Below are positions 37,385-50,383 of a stretch of 64,000 bases of DNA, one piece after another. Origin of the DNA: Sipunculus nudus (Eukaryota; Annelida; Sipuncula; Golfingiida; Sipunculidae). Each line of letters starts with the position of its first letter. Position 1 is the stretch's first letter. The notes under the pieces are model-generated. The model was given only the letters and a program-made list of their open reading frames with translations. It was not told the DNA's origin and did no database searches. A program made the position numbers and the translations under genes. Location of the stretch: contig CM049306.1 in NCBI GenBank assembly GCA_026874595.1, forward strand, positions 3,552,019 to 3,616,018, in the 5' to 3' direction.

Positions 37385-39859
37385 AGTGGGTTCATTATTA
37401 TTTATAACAGGTCTTATGACTGTGATCAAGGTTATTAGTTACTACAGCAGAACTGTTGCAGAGACAGACAACAAGATAAAATTCTTGATATTTTCTCTAA
37501 TAAAATTTAATTAATTCTTTTGAAGTGTTGAGATACCAAGTAGATTACAACAGCTGGCCCGGTGTATTCAGAAAATGTTATACGTTTCTGATTTAAACAT
37601 ACTTATGCATATATAATTAATCTTTTTCCCGGCATACACTGGATATCAAATTACTTCAAGGCGCCTCCATGCTAACAGGACGGTCATCTGACGGTCAAAG
37701 CAGGGTCATTAGTCCTTTAAACGACTTCAGCTGCTGAGATAACAGCTGTAAACTAGTTCCCACAGTTTGCGTGCGTGCAGGGGCATGGTCTCAGCACTTA
37801 GTTGTTATGAATGGATAGACGGACGGACGGGAGCGATGTGAACACGCTTATTTCTTCTGAATACAACACAACTACATACACGTTAATATGAAATCATAGA
37901 TTTCTATGAACCGTTAACATATTCTACCTAACCCTCATCCCGATGTTGTTTTGTTCTACAAGTTGTTATCGTAATCTCGGCGTAGCTGACACGGTTTTAA
38001 CAAAGTACCCTGTCTTACCCGGTTTTAACACCATACCCTGCCTGACACAGTTTTAACACCGTAGGCCTACAATGCCCTGAGGGTTGCAGTCCCTCAATCT
38101 AAACGGGCACCCTGCATGCTAATCGTAAAGTGTGACAGATAAAGACCAACAGTCGTCCGCATCTAGGTTATCCATGGTTTCATTTAGTCTTAGCGGACAG
38201 TAACGCTGTACATTGTTATCGGCTGACAAAAAAACGACATGTTTATTTCTTTTTTTATAGAAACCAGGGACCCATGGGTCATGGCGCTTAGCTGAATATT
38301 GTTAAATTTTAGCAAATACAATATATATTCATTTCTTTTGTTTCTTTATATAATATATTAACATTTGAAGCTAGAAGGAAATGGCCCTGGTATCTGGTGA
38401 TAATTAAATACTAAATATATGTTTGCCTAAGCAATACTGTGAACTTTCATGGACTATATCAAAGATGCAGGAATCTCTCATGATCAAATATTTGTAGTTG
38501 TAGCAGTATTTCAAATATGTGACGGTAATATGTGCGTAAAATACCCCACTCTACTGGCAATGTATGAAAACCTGCTAGAATAAGAAAGAAAGTAGAGATA
38601 AGCTGAAGTATAATAATACAAGTTTAATTTATCACTGGAATATGATGCTTTAAAAAAATGTTCAAATGAGCATAAACTAAATATGAAAAGTAAATATTGT
38701 ACTGTGAAATACATGAAAATTGTGGCCTGAAACCACTAATTATGCAATAAAAAAAAACATGATGGGCATAGGAGTTACAACTGCTCTGCATAGATTTAAA
38801 ATAGAAAAATGACTTTATTTCCGGTTATGCTGAGGCATGCAAAATAATGAACAAATATTTGCATTAAACATAAATATCTGAATATATCAGTTGATGGAAA
38901 ATTCTAAATTCCATCATCATTGTTCCATAATTTTGTGAGATAACATCATATTATGCATCTAGATTTATTTATTTTTTACGACAAAAAATATATGTTTTAT
39001 AAATTTGCAAAACATTATCTGAAAATGTACCTTGATTCAGAATTCAAAATTCTAAATTGCATATTTATTTATCCATAGTTTGGCTCCTAGATTATTAAAT
39101 TGTGCATATTGATGGGTTTAATCATATTTTATTTGTTAAAATTTTTTATAGGAAATTAATTTCTTTCAAAATGCTACATTACCACAACATGGCATCTTCT
39201 GGATTACCATTTGAATTACTTTTCCAAGAACATTTTTGTACATTGGAGTGGAAACAGCTTTACAACTAAGGAAATACAGTTTAACCATTAATAATTATTG
39301 CAATACACTGGTTGGGTAGGGGTGGAGTGTACAGTGTACACCTGTGACAGCAGGGGTGCTTCGCCCCCAGTGAAGCATTACAAAACATGTATAGGAAGGC
39401 AGAGCTATATTAAATGACCAACAGTGACTAGAAATTGTCTGCCTGGAGCCTGACAATGCAAATGAATACAAATATTAAAACAGAGACTTTTTAATAGATT
39501 AAATCCTCATGTGTACATGCTGTAAAAATAAAATCAACAGTACATATAAGAAAAAAAAATGTGCCATGGTCAAAGCTGGGTAAAATCTAAGGTTCTGATT
39601 TTATATTTATGCTCATTAAGTTTTTAAAGATTTTGATCTAATTTAGGGTAAACAGTTGAATCTTTATTAAATAAAGTTAAATCCTTGTCGGGCCAATAAC
39701 TTAAAAAATTACGTAATAATGACTTATTTCTGGCATATCCATAGGAAATATATAGAGAAATATTTATGCTAAATATGAACAAAACCAGATGAGTGGTTTT
39801 GAAATTGGGCAGGTTAAAGTGTAACAATAGGTTTTTCATTGAAAATAAAGGTTTTTCCT

Positions 39860-40030
39860 TAATTTATACAAGGAACGAGGTGACCAAGTTTTCGGTTTGG
39901 TAGGAGAACTTGGGGACATATAACAGTATGTTGTATTTCGGATCATTAGAACCAACGGTTACAAAGCTTGCCCTGTTATCGGACGACGGCCAGACGGACG
40001 GACGACGGACATAGGACCATCGAATTCATC
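39860..40030 (-). repeat. dispersed repeat family A head, inverted fragment
   Basis: The block from 'ggttacaaagcttgccctgt' to 'cagacggacggacgacggac' matches the reverse complement of the GTCC box and adjoining sequence at 729-900. Confidence 0.5.
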
Positions 40031-40413
40031 ATGGTTATATTGGTGAGATTTATCAGTCTTGTTTTTTTAAGAAAGACATCACCTTAAAGTAATACAGCTG
40101 TTTTACACATTGTCTTTCTTTGCCCCTTCAGACCATAGTGTACACTATCTTGTCATGGCCCGGTACGTACTATTAATTAACAATCAAACAGCTCTGTATA
40201 TAGTGGATTATAGGCATGACTGGGTCCAACGGGCACCGTGGCTGTTTAACCCGCTGAAACTTAAAGTTGCACATTTTTATACACTTATACAAGTGTCATA
40301 TAAAACAAATCCAGGTGACAATGAAGGAAAACCAGACCTAATGCATAAATCAGCTGATGGGAAACATACGGCTGGGCACTCTTATGGCTCTTATTTATAA
40401 TAATATGAAATGT

Positions 40414-40417
<4 letters not shown>

Positions 40418-40458
<41 letters not shown>

Positions 40459-40482
40459 TTAATTTATATATATATATATATA
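40418..40482. repeat. interrupted (AT)n microsatellite
   Basis: Two AT runs separated by 'gtacattaattt'. Confidence 0.9.
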
Positions 40483-43400
40483 TTTAAATATATGTGTGTT
40501 TATTAATAGGAGTGTCTTTGAGTGAGTATACACGGATGCCGTGTGGTTTTCTCACATACTGGGGTCTGTAAGAATGATGTTTGTTTTTTTGTGCGGCGTT
40601 GCCATGTGAATGCCGTGTACACAGAGTCATCACCGTGAATGTCTGTCTGAGCTCACTTCACCGCAAATATCACCGTCATCAGTCAGTGAATATAGAAACA
40701 ACGAAGCCCTTCAATCGTGCCGTGTCACTGACCGGTTCATGTGATTATTTATAGTCATATCCTTTATGTTCTTACAATAGAAGAATAAAAGTAAAGTAAG
40801 GGGATATAAATTGTTTTTAATAGGTCTTGGTTGGTGATCGATTATCGGTGATAGCTGAGTGAGATCCCGCGGGAGGCCTGGATAATGAGATAACATGTTA
40901 TATGTTATCACGTAAATCTATACATCAAACAGAAGCTTCAGATTTCTGAATACCATACTTTCACGTATAAACAGCAGGAGAGAGGGGTGGATCCATGTGC
41001 GAGTTCTGCTCTGCTTGATGTATGTTTAGCATATCTTCCCAGGTTTGTGTTTGATCATATTAACAGATAGTGACTGCTGTATATGTGTTCAATTGGGAAA
41101 GGTGTTGGTCTGATGTGATTTAAAGCAGCAGCCCCACCCCTGGACTATTCTGATATACCTGTGGTCAGTAATCCTTGACACTGTGAGGTTAAGGTGAACA
41201 TCACACCTAAACAAGTGACTCTCGGCTGTTGCATTATAGAGTATCAACTCGGTAATAGTACCTGTGTCAATCCACCAAAGAAATTATATAGTTATATACA
41301 ACCGATTGCGACAGTTATCCTTTTCACAAGGTTATAACAATTCTTCATAGAATGTTTCAGAATTGAATTTTTCAACACATCTAAACAACCAAAACACAGA
41401 ACACGCGTGGTGAAAGAATTACCGGTTTTGATAAAACAAAGTCTATTTCTTGAATAAAGACATGTTGTGCCAATATCTGTTTGTGGTCTCCAACCGTGGA
41501 ATAAGTGCTATTATTTCTGGAAATGTTTTGAATTATTAACCGTGGTCTCCGATCCGTAGTTTTCACGACCGAAAAATCGACGAGGACAAAGTACGGGATT
41601 TTCCTGACATCCATTGTTCAGCAAACTTAACTTCAGGCACAATGAGCCTAATGGCGAAACAAAATATGACTTTATCGCAGAACCCTTTGGGCTGATGTTA
41701 GTAAGACCTGGCATGATGCCAGGGGTACACCGCTTGCGTTGATTTCCGCTGCTATAACTTCCGTTTTTCATATTTACCCAATATTAAACAGCTGAGTTGT
41801 TTGCCTATGCGTAGTGTGCGTTCAGCTGAGTATCATTCAGTTTTAATGGATTTCCTTGATATTTTCAAATTTGTGGACAGATGCTCGTTGAGTGAAAGGA
41901 ACAGTTATCAAAGTTAATCTGGATGTTTGACTTGACTCCACAGTTTAACGGCAGCTGTGTGGCTCAGAACCTCGGTCGTCGAGCGACTTTACCGTTACAT
42001 ACGGGATTAGTTAATGATGTACAAACAGACAGTCCGACAGGATACACCACCTTCCAAAAGTGACTACACCAAGGTACTGTCCATATGACACCCCAGACCT
42101 TCGGTAAACAGGGCACCCTGCCCACCGTTATAGCCCCGGGGAGAACAGGGCAAAATCCCGGCCGTTAGTTTTGTTTTTGGGGCAGGTCGACTGGCGCTTA
42201 CAAACATGGACAGAAACAGATGGAGATATGAACCGTGGTTTTTGCAGGCGGTTAACCAAATGTTTAATCAAGCACACGTGATTGTGCAATTTGCCGATAA
42301 AAGAGGCCCCTTCCGATAACGTGTTACGTCAGCCGTTTAGATATTATATCAGCTTTACCCAGATGCATGGTGAGGGATTTAAACATTGGTAAGGGAGTTT
42401 GCACGTGTAAAGTGCTACGAGAACCAAAAACATCGTTTTCTTATGTTAATGCATATCTGTTAATGCAGCTGAGTCCCTCTTTTCTACATATTCTGGTTTT
42501 ATGCTGTTTCAGAATAAATGAACATGGGAAAAATCTGTTTCAGCCGCGTCTTTTGTTTACTCCCACACATTGAGTACGGGTTGGAAGAGAAGTTTCTCAG
42601 ATTTTATTGAAGACCCGGTTAACTTATACTGGACATGTCATATATTCAGGCACACCCGCCTAAGATGTATAGTTATATGTATGTTTACTGTAACCTACCG
42701 TTGTGTATTCCTCCAACTCGAAAAACCAGAACAACCGATGAGGCCACCAGAAGGCAGCCAGCCAGGAAATACTTCTCTCTGGCTCTCATGTCTCCCGGCA
42801 GACTTCACTGTTTCTACCCAGCCTGTTAGCCAGTCATAGGTGCCAGCTCCTAGTCCACAGGTGATATCTCTAACTAATGAATCAAGAAATTACTAAAGGT
42901 CGCTTCATGCTCTGTTCCACACAAAGCAGAGATGTGAAGCACGGCGTCCGTCAGTCTCCTCAATCACTCGGCTATACACGTCTTATAGCGGACCTGCCTG
43001 AACACCAACACAGGTCTGGTAACCTGATAGCCGCCTGCGTGCCCGGCTCTGCTCGCTGTGCTCACTGAGGAGCTGCCAGTCTGGATGCCATAAACTTGGA
43101 TACAGCCGGCCAGCTCCTGCAGCACGCTTAGATTTAGTATTTTCGTGCACAGACACATGTGGTTACTGAAATGATACGATAAAACAATGAGATCCAAATA
43201 TATTGTGTCATACGCTGTGTATGTTAGTATGTAAGGTGTACATGAAATGTGTTGTGTATCATGGTGTTCATGAAGTTGTGTATAGTGTACGAGCGCTACC
43301 TGATGACAAAAGACTATATGGCCCTTCATAAAAACCACACATTAATTTATAAATACCTCACATTTCTTGTTGATCTAACCTTATAGGCCTCTAATGTCTC

Positions 43401-44789
43401 GGCATAAGGTATAGATACAAGAACAGATATTCGTGATATGAAAAGCAGCATTTACGCTTGCCTCCTCGTTTGCTGGTCGTTTACACTTAATACAAAATAA
43501 ATATATGGCCCACTCAGTGGCTTCACTCAATCATTGGAGTTCTACATTTTAAAATCAAATCGTTTTATTGATCTAGCATAATTCTCTGTAATTCACTGTA
43601 AATACCTCTATAATTCACTGTGTATCCGACTGAAATATAACGTATATAAATGGTTAAGCTTTTGTACAGTGTATAGCTTAGTCCTACTTATAAAACATAA
43701 GCAAATACTGCATTCACTTCTATACACACTGTCTCGACTCGTTAACTTCGGTCTCTGCCAATAACGTCATGAATAGAGGCGTTTATTTTCCACTTCAAAA
43801 TTTGTAAAGCAGAGAATAACGCGAACTATTGTATTTCAAAATTAATCTTCTCGTGACTGAGGAGAGAAAGTGTTTAATATGAAATTGGGTTCATCATCAG
43901 CCAATATAATATGTATATATAATATAACATGAGAAGATCCTCGAAGTGACCCTATAATTTTCTGTAAATGTAAGCCTCGTAAATCTTCACCATACAGCTA
44001 CACACAGTGACACCAGAAAACATTCGTCACACCAAGCCTTGATGTTAGCTATAAATCTGTGTTAGTGGTCGCCAGCAGGGTGACTATAACCTCGCAGTGA
44101 CCTCTCGTCTGTGACCCCCAGTACTGTGGATGTACTGTAGATCTGTTAGACCGGAAAACAAGAAACAGCTCTGGCCCTGCTGATTGAACCCACGGCCCCG
44201 AGCCTGGTCGGCTTCACATAAAAACACTACCGGCAACACTGTTTTCGTTCTCAAGCCCTCCACCCTGTCGGGATTCTTTGCAACACAACCTTTGATCTCG
44301 GACGTTGACCTGCTTTCAGTCGGCCATGCCGGGGGAGGGGTGTAGTTTTTTATCCATGGTTGTTTACTTGTGTTTTTGTTGTTATTGTTGTTGTTAACGC
44401 GATAAGGTTTGAAGTACAATATATTTTTTTTGTATTTTATCCCTCAAATGTTATATACAAATTGTTTAAATCATGCTCTTATATAGACACATTCGAAAAC
44501 CATGCAGTTTCCATGATCTTGAACGTCCAGGTCATATTTGCCCTGAAAATATATTTTAAAGCTGTAGAAAGAATTATATTACTTGAAATGATATGTTAAG
44601 CTTTGTCATAAGTTTGTTTCTTCTGACCAGTTCAAATATTTTCACAAAGTATTGCCATTAACTTAAGGGCACGTGGCCCCTTCTTTTTTTTCACGCCATT
44701 TTTATTATTTTATTCAAGACAACCAAATTATAGCAATTATATTACATTCTCAGCAGTTGCTTCATGTATCTTTCTGAAACTTGATTCTC

Positions 44790-45400
44790 TAAGGGAGCAC
44801 TCTAAAATTCGAAACTGGTTTCGGTTCCGGGAAGACCGGTTTTGTATGGTTTCACCTTGTATTTTTAGGTGGACGGTTTCGGTTTTAATAGAAAATATTT
44901 ATAACATTGTAAATGCCTGGGCACTTTGAGACCAAGTGAGACGTTATTAATTGTGAATGGCAAATATATATTCAATTATGATGAAAATAACCTGTTTCTC
45001 TGCGTCTTAAAACATGCACACTTATCAGTGGACATGGACGCACAGGATACGTGGGCTGATCTTTAGCTATACATGGTTATAGTAGGGAATTTTACATTCA
45101 AAGCACTTCCGAAAGAGTGTTTATATCTCAATCTTTGCATGCTTTTTAAACTCTAACAGTCATCAACAGTACTAATAATAAAATAATTAACAAAATTGCA
45201 CTTATTTGGCCAACCTCTGCCATATTGCCATATTGCCAGTATAATTATCGAGTGGACGGTTTTGGCGAAACCGAAACCATCCCCGGAGAAACCATCTCGC
45301 AGTTTCGCCAAAACCAGTTTCGGTTTCGCTATTACTGAGTGGACGGTTTCCCGGAATGGCCCAAACCGAAACCATTTTCGAATTGATGAGTGCGCCCTTA
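44790..45400. mobile_element. 611-bp MITE-like element with about 37-bp terminal inverted repeats
   Basis: The left end 'taagggagcactctaaaatt' continues as 'cgaaactggtttcggtt'. The right end is its reverse complement with about six mismatches over 37 bp, reading '...aattgatgagtgcgccctta'. Both ends carry TA outside AGGG/CCCT, compatible with a TA target duplication of Tc1/mariner-type elements; an 8-bp duplication is not evident. Internal 'gtggacggtttcggtt' motifs appear in both orientations. It has no coding capacity. Confidence 0.7.
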
Positions 45401-46036
45401 TTTATTATGAAAATGTTATTATGCTACCTACAATATTTCATTATATGTATTTTCACTTCTTCTGCCAATTTCTCAGCCGGTGGTTAGCTTGGTAAAGATT
45501 TGTCTTAAAACCAGGGCCGATCACTTCAAATTTTGCATTGACACTTTGACAGTGTATCTCATCAACTGTTTGAAGCTGTTTTGAGCAAACCTGACAGTAG
45601 ACTGGCCCAGTCCATAAAATAGTTATTACTTAATTGTTATTTCTGACAGAGAAATCAAACGTTCCCGCGTTGTATCGCACTTAGTATCGGCACCGCCATC
45701 TTGCGGCAACCCATATAACTAATTTACCACTATCTGACCCTCTTATTTCATGGACTGGTAATCGGACGGTCAGCGCCACACATCACCGCCTCGTTGAACT
45801 AAGGTCTCTTCCAGTTACGTCAGCAGTGGTCTTTCCCTCAATCTTTTTTTCAAAACCAACATTGTTCATTCAGTCATTGCCTATTTCGGGCTTCCAATTG
45901 CTACTAATATTCAAATTAAATTTGTCTAAATATTTTCAGGCCGTCGCCTATGTTGAGTTCGGCGAGACTATAAAACATTTTAACCTTCAGCCTCAGTGTT
46001 AACGTTTATCGGACCACCACTCATGACAGTAGGCCT
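45401..46036. other. unassigned DNA between the MITE and the SINE
   Basis: No gene or repeat recognised. Confidence 0.4.
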
Positions 46037-46472
46037 AAAAAAACTTTGGCTCAGCAACCGGCTTCTGTGGCTCAGGGGTAGAGCGCAGGACTCAAAGACG
46101 GGAGATCGTGAGTTCGAATCTCAGCCGAGGCGGTGAGGTTTTTCACGGTCGGCCCCCACCCAGGGTGAGCGCTCTGCAGGCTTAATGGGAAGGTCGTGCC
46201 CAACGGCCGTGTTTCACTCACAAACGAGTGCGCCTTTCGGGGGTCCTCGGTGGTATGATTACCAACGCAGGGCCCGCAGGTGCAGTAGTCACCGGGCCTG
46301 GTTAACGCCAGGATATAAAATGCGAGGAAGCGTGTGATACTGCCCTGTCACGTAGTCCGAAACTGGAATGGAAATATGCAGATGTACATATACTTAGTTA
46401 ATCTAGCATTAAAAATGGAGGCGGTTACCTCCAACAAAAAAATATTAAAAAATAAAAAAACTTTGGCTCAGC
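46037..46472 (+). mobile_element. tRNA-derived SINE with perfect 19-bp target-site duplication
   Basis: The sequence AAAAAAACTTTGGCTCAGC occurs at 46037-46055 and again at 46454-46472, bounding a body of about 398 bp. The body opens with a tRNA-like head (46061-46131), followed by a GC-rich unique middle part (about 46140-46330), a region ending in a GGAGG...CCTCC hairpin, and an A-rich tail 'aacaaaaaaatattaaaaaa'. This is the expected anatomy of a Pol III SINE moved by LINE machinery. I do not recognise the middle domain as a named SINE superfamily. Confidence 0.88.
46061..46131 (+). promoter_or_regulatory. tRNA-like head of the SINE with Pol III A and B boxes
   Basis: The A box is TGGCTCAGGGGT (46068-46079) and the B box GAGTTCGAATCTC (46110-46122). 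An acceptor stem of 6 of 7 pairs can form between GCTTCTG and CCGAGGC, a D stem between GCTC and GAGC, and a T stem of 4 pairs. The anticodon arm is not foldable, so this is not a functional tRNA gene. Confidence 0.8.
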
Positions 46473-46560
46473 TAATCAGCGCGAGATATTCATGTGCACA
46501 TGTCAAAATGTACCAGCTGACTGATCGATCACGATTCGCGAATCACAATTTGACAGTAAA

Positions 46561-46740
46561 TACAGTGGAACCCCACAATTACGACCACCTTGGGGACTGA
46601 CCAAAGTGGTCGTAATTTGGGGGTGGTCGTATTTGTGAAACTCTAAGTTACCTGGATCGTGTATTTGGGACCAAAAATAGTGGTCGTAAATGTGGGGTGG
46701 TCGCTATTGCGGGATGGTCGCAAGGCGGGGATCCACTGTA
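46561..46740. mobile_element. 180-bp MITE-like element with CAGTGGAACCCC terminal inverted repeats and TA target site
   Basis: The left end is TACAGTGGAACCCC and the right end is GGGGATCCACTGTA, which is its reverse complement with 13 of 14 bases matching. The flanking TA on each side fits the TA target of pogo/Tc1-mariner elements. The interior repeats the motif GTGGTCGTAA(T/A) four to five times. No protein is encoded. Confidence 0.8.
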
Positions 46741-47268
46741 CACGGGTTCAGACAAATGCTGCCAGCTGTTCTTGTCATCTCGGCAGAGGGAATTTAACTA
46801 GACCTGTCGGTACAAATTTTTGCGATTTAGCAGAGATATATCATAGGACACGAAGGTCCATGTGTGGAATACCTGAATACATGATTTCAGTGCGAATGTT
46901 ACCAAGCGGGTCGAGCTGTGGGACCGCTGTTGGCGTTCTCATAGCAACGATGCCACTCACATGAGGCGTGGCGGCCTGATATGCAAATACGGGGGAATCG
47001 TCAGGTCCTCAAAGAGCCTTGTGACGCCTTGATATGCAAATATCAGTGATTCACCATACGAACTTTACAGGGCTTTAGTGTTAAGAACTGGCACTGAGTT
47101 AAGTCTATCGGTACATGGAATCACGTTTTATTTTTAGCATGTTATTAGTAAATGCAAATACTAAAGCACAGGCAGGGCTCACCTGACCAAAGTCTCACCA
47201 AACCATCCAAACCTGACTAAATCATCCAAAACACTCGGTGTCCTGATTATCATGTGTACACTCTCTCA

Positions 47269-47317
<49 letters not shown>

Positions 47318-47335
47318 AGAAGAAGAAGAAGAAGA

Positions 47336-47395
<60 letters not shown>

Positions 47396-47426
47396 GACAG
47401 AGACAGAGAAAGTGTGTGTGTGTGTA
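47269..47426. repeat. compound (GT)n(GA)n(GAA)n(GA)n microsatellite
   Basis: A GT run passes into a GA run, a run of about seven GAA triplets, a longer GA run, then ACAG repeats and GT again. The central 120 bp are purine on the plus strand. Confidence 0.95.
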
Positions 47427-48259
47427 TGTTTGTGCATCTAAGAACAACTCTTTTTTTTATTGTTGAGGTAAAATGTTATGAATTATGAAGGATGAATTAA
47501 TTTTCAATCATAAACCAAACATATTCGTTATGAATTGAAAATAAAAATAACAAATGATTTGAAGTGTTATTTATTGATTTTTGTGTATCAGGATCATTTT
47601 TTTTTAAATTGATAATAATAAGGTATAAAATTCATATAATATTATTTAGGAAAAATATTCTGCATTCATTAAGGCGAATGGCATTATAGTTATATAACAT
47701 ATGACATTTATCATCAAATCTGATTTATTGTATTTTTTTTCTGACAAAACATTTTAATTTCTTAAATGTTGAGAACTGACATAAAGCTGTACAAGATTGG
47801 ATATGAACAATTACTTTGGCAATGTTGCTGAAGCGCTGAATAGGGGATCGGTGATTAGTATAGAATATGAACCACTGGGCCTGAGGAAAATTTAAGATGA
47901 ATTAAATCTGTCACAAAGTACAGTTGATGTAAGTGGAAACGCACCCGGGAAATACACATTTTGAGTAGACTCGGTATTAAATTATATGTAGCAAAGTGCT
48001 CAGTCCTTTTATCGCATTGTATTCATGTCCTAGTGCGACAGGGAATTGTCAGATACTGAGATCCGTGGCTAAAAATTACTTCTCTAGTGTCATGACGAAC
48101 TGATGAACGTTTTGGGATGCACCGGCTGACCTTGTTTACTTCGGTTTTCGCCAGCTGGTTCATCACTTGGTGGATTCTTGTCAATTTCGGGTGCAAAACA
48201 GGTGTATTTAAGTTGTCAGCTTCATTTGTCACGTGATATTTCCTGCGGTTACTAATTTT

Positions 48260-48291
<32 letters not shown>

Positions 48292-48358
48292 GAGAGACAG
48301 AGAGAGAGGGGGGTGGGTGGGTGGGTGGGTGGGGGGGGGGGGGGTTGGGTGGAGGGCG
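48260..48358 (+). repeat. (GA)n followed by (GGGT)n/poly-G tract, G-quadruplex-capable
   Basis: A GA run with two ACAG interruptions leads into four or more GGGT units and a run of at least 14 G. Four or more G-tracts of three are packed within 30 bp on the plus strand. Confidence 0.9.
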
Positions 48359-50383
48359 AAGGATTGAGGGAGTTGAATATGTTTCTTTACGTCCTCAGAC
48401 AGAATTTAGGGTTATGTTAGTTGAAGTTATAGGTGTTTACGCGGTGATATCCGCTCTGGAGTATAGGTGCTTTATTTGCGTATAATATTGTCAGTTCATT
48501 GTCAGTCATTTTGTCCACGTAAACTTCGCCATGCATGTCTCATTGTGTAGGGCCTGCTTTTAATTTTCGCCTTCAAATAACATAATAACCATCATTTTAT
48601 GTAGATTATATCATCTATACGCATGCAGCATATCTTGTTTTACGCTTACTGTTTTTTATTTATTTATTTTTTTTGTAAAAGCAAACTTTTCCCTAGACTG
48701 GATAAGCCGCGGAAAAGCCACCAAGTCTTGCGGTTCTCAATCATTTAGCTATATTTCATCACCTAATACAGGTGACCAGTCAATTATATAACTGATTTCT
48801 GATTCTATGACCGTCGCGCTCCATGTATTATACCGCATATACGTTCCGGACATATGTTTCGTCTGTCGAGGCATGGAGTAACGTTTAATCTACAGTGTGT
48901 TGTGGCAAGCTTAATTACTGACGGCCTGACATGTCTAACTGCCCCGCAACAATTATATAAGCAGTCATACGAAACATCACGAGGACATCGACAAATATAC
49001 AAGAATACGTGTGTGTGTTGCTTGGTGTCCGCCCAGATATCCCCTTCTCGGATACCCGCTATCAAATAACGGCGACACAGATAAGCACTGGAAATATATT
49101 AATCCACGCCGAGAGAAACGTGTCACAGTTCCAACTGCATGTTTGGAATCAACTGTGCCCACCAGAAATAAGGAGGCGCAAATTGGGCCACACCTGTGCT
49201 TTTAGTCCAGATAGTGTCAACGTATACACCCCATTCATAAACTATAATATAGCCTACTAGTGAATAATAATGGTCTCGTTTACCTTTATCTCCAAATTTG
49301 TAATGAAACATTATGGGGATCGAGATTACCTCCAAGGTTGACTGAGTTGTCTCTTTGGAGTTTCATTAAAATCTTCCCATAACTTTTTTAGCAGGGCTAA
49401 AGTTGCTTAATGACAAAAAAGGAACGATAGATACATGAAGTATAGTGTTTTATCCTTAAAGTATTATGGTATCTGCCAAAATTTTCTGGAACCGTTCGCT
49501 TACTCCTGTGCACAAACGCACAGGTAAACAGACACACGTAGGCTGTGTATACTCACACACAGTCCGCGAGAAAGGACTTAAAGCGTGAGATAATAAACAT
49601 TATTTCAAGTATATATGTGTCTTTAAAGTATGTGAGTTGTTTATTGCTAAAAACATGGCAAATTGGTTAATAGACAGGCATGTTCCAATAAATTTGAAAG
49701 AAATAAGCCCGAACTGAAATAGTACGCTCTTTACACAGTGTTTTACCTATAGGCCTACAGCATAAGCGCTGTTTGTTATGACCTCGTATCCTGAATTGCT
49801 ACACCAGAGGGGAGCACTGTATTTGTGTCCAATCAGATGAGACCTTGTGCTGGAAGACACAGCCAAGCGAGGAATACACGGAGCCAATGTTGTTCATTTC
49901 GTTTTGAGTGACAGTTCATCGCCCCGGTAACCGTCTGAACAGGCAACAGGCTCAGAGAGAATGGCCCCAGACGTGGTTTGCTTAGGGCCTTGGGCACATA
50001 GGATGCCCGGCCGGTGAGCTGTAATTCAAACGAAACGTAACAACAAAGGCTGCGTACACACCTCGCTAGCTGGTTTCAGTTCTGGAAACAGATACATGGC
50101 TACGCTAACACAGTCATAATGTCATAATCGAATCGGTCGATGATGCGAGAATGCAGAGGGAGCAATTAAAATTCGACAATAAACTGGTCTTGAAGCGCAG
50201 CTATGGGCGGAGCCAGGATGCCTGTCGAGTGTTTGTTTATTGGCATCTGGTTGGCTGCTTGTCACATCATACGCACGTTTTTTTTTTTCAGCGGACAACG
50301 AACCGCCATCTGGTTGCTTCTTTAGAAGCGCAAGATTTCCGCTGCCTCGGGAGCGTACTGAGATAGGTGTATGAAGTAAAGTC

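Larger units (their letters stand above)
37385..44789. other. 7.4 kb of mainly unassigned AT-rich DNA
   Basis: Small items inside: three diverged copies of a roughly 30-bp 'ggttttaacaccgtaccctg' repeat at 37985-38063, a family A boundary block with GACCCATGGGTC at 38269-38280, an inverted family A head at about 39860-40030, and an AT-run at 40418-40482. Open frames at 40110-40400, 42570-42839 and 42964-43338 have no recognisable domains, splice signals or neighbours to support them. Confidence 0.4.
46741..50383. other. unassigned DNA with two purine microsatellites
   Basis: Apart from the two simple repeats listed separately, no gene, RNA or repeat is recognised. Short open frames around 48805-49335 overlap on both strands and carry no known motif. 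Confidence 0.4.

Noticed and set aside
40110-40400. 96-codon open frame as a gene
   Set aside because: No recognisable domain, start context or splice signals; the length is within chance for AT-rich DNA of this size.
42570-43338. cluster of 60-124-codon frames on both strands
   Set aside because: A GC-richer patch with overlapping frames on opposite strands but no recognisable motif.
46061-46131. functional tRNA gene
   Set aside because: The anticodon arm does not pair and the sequence continues into a SINE body with A-rich tail and target duplication.
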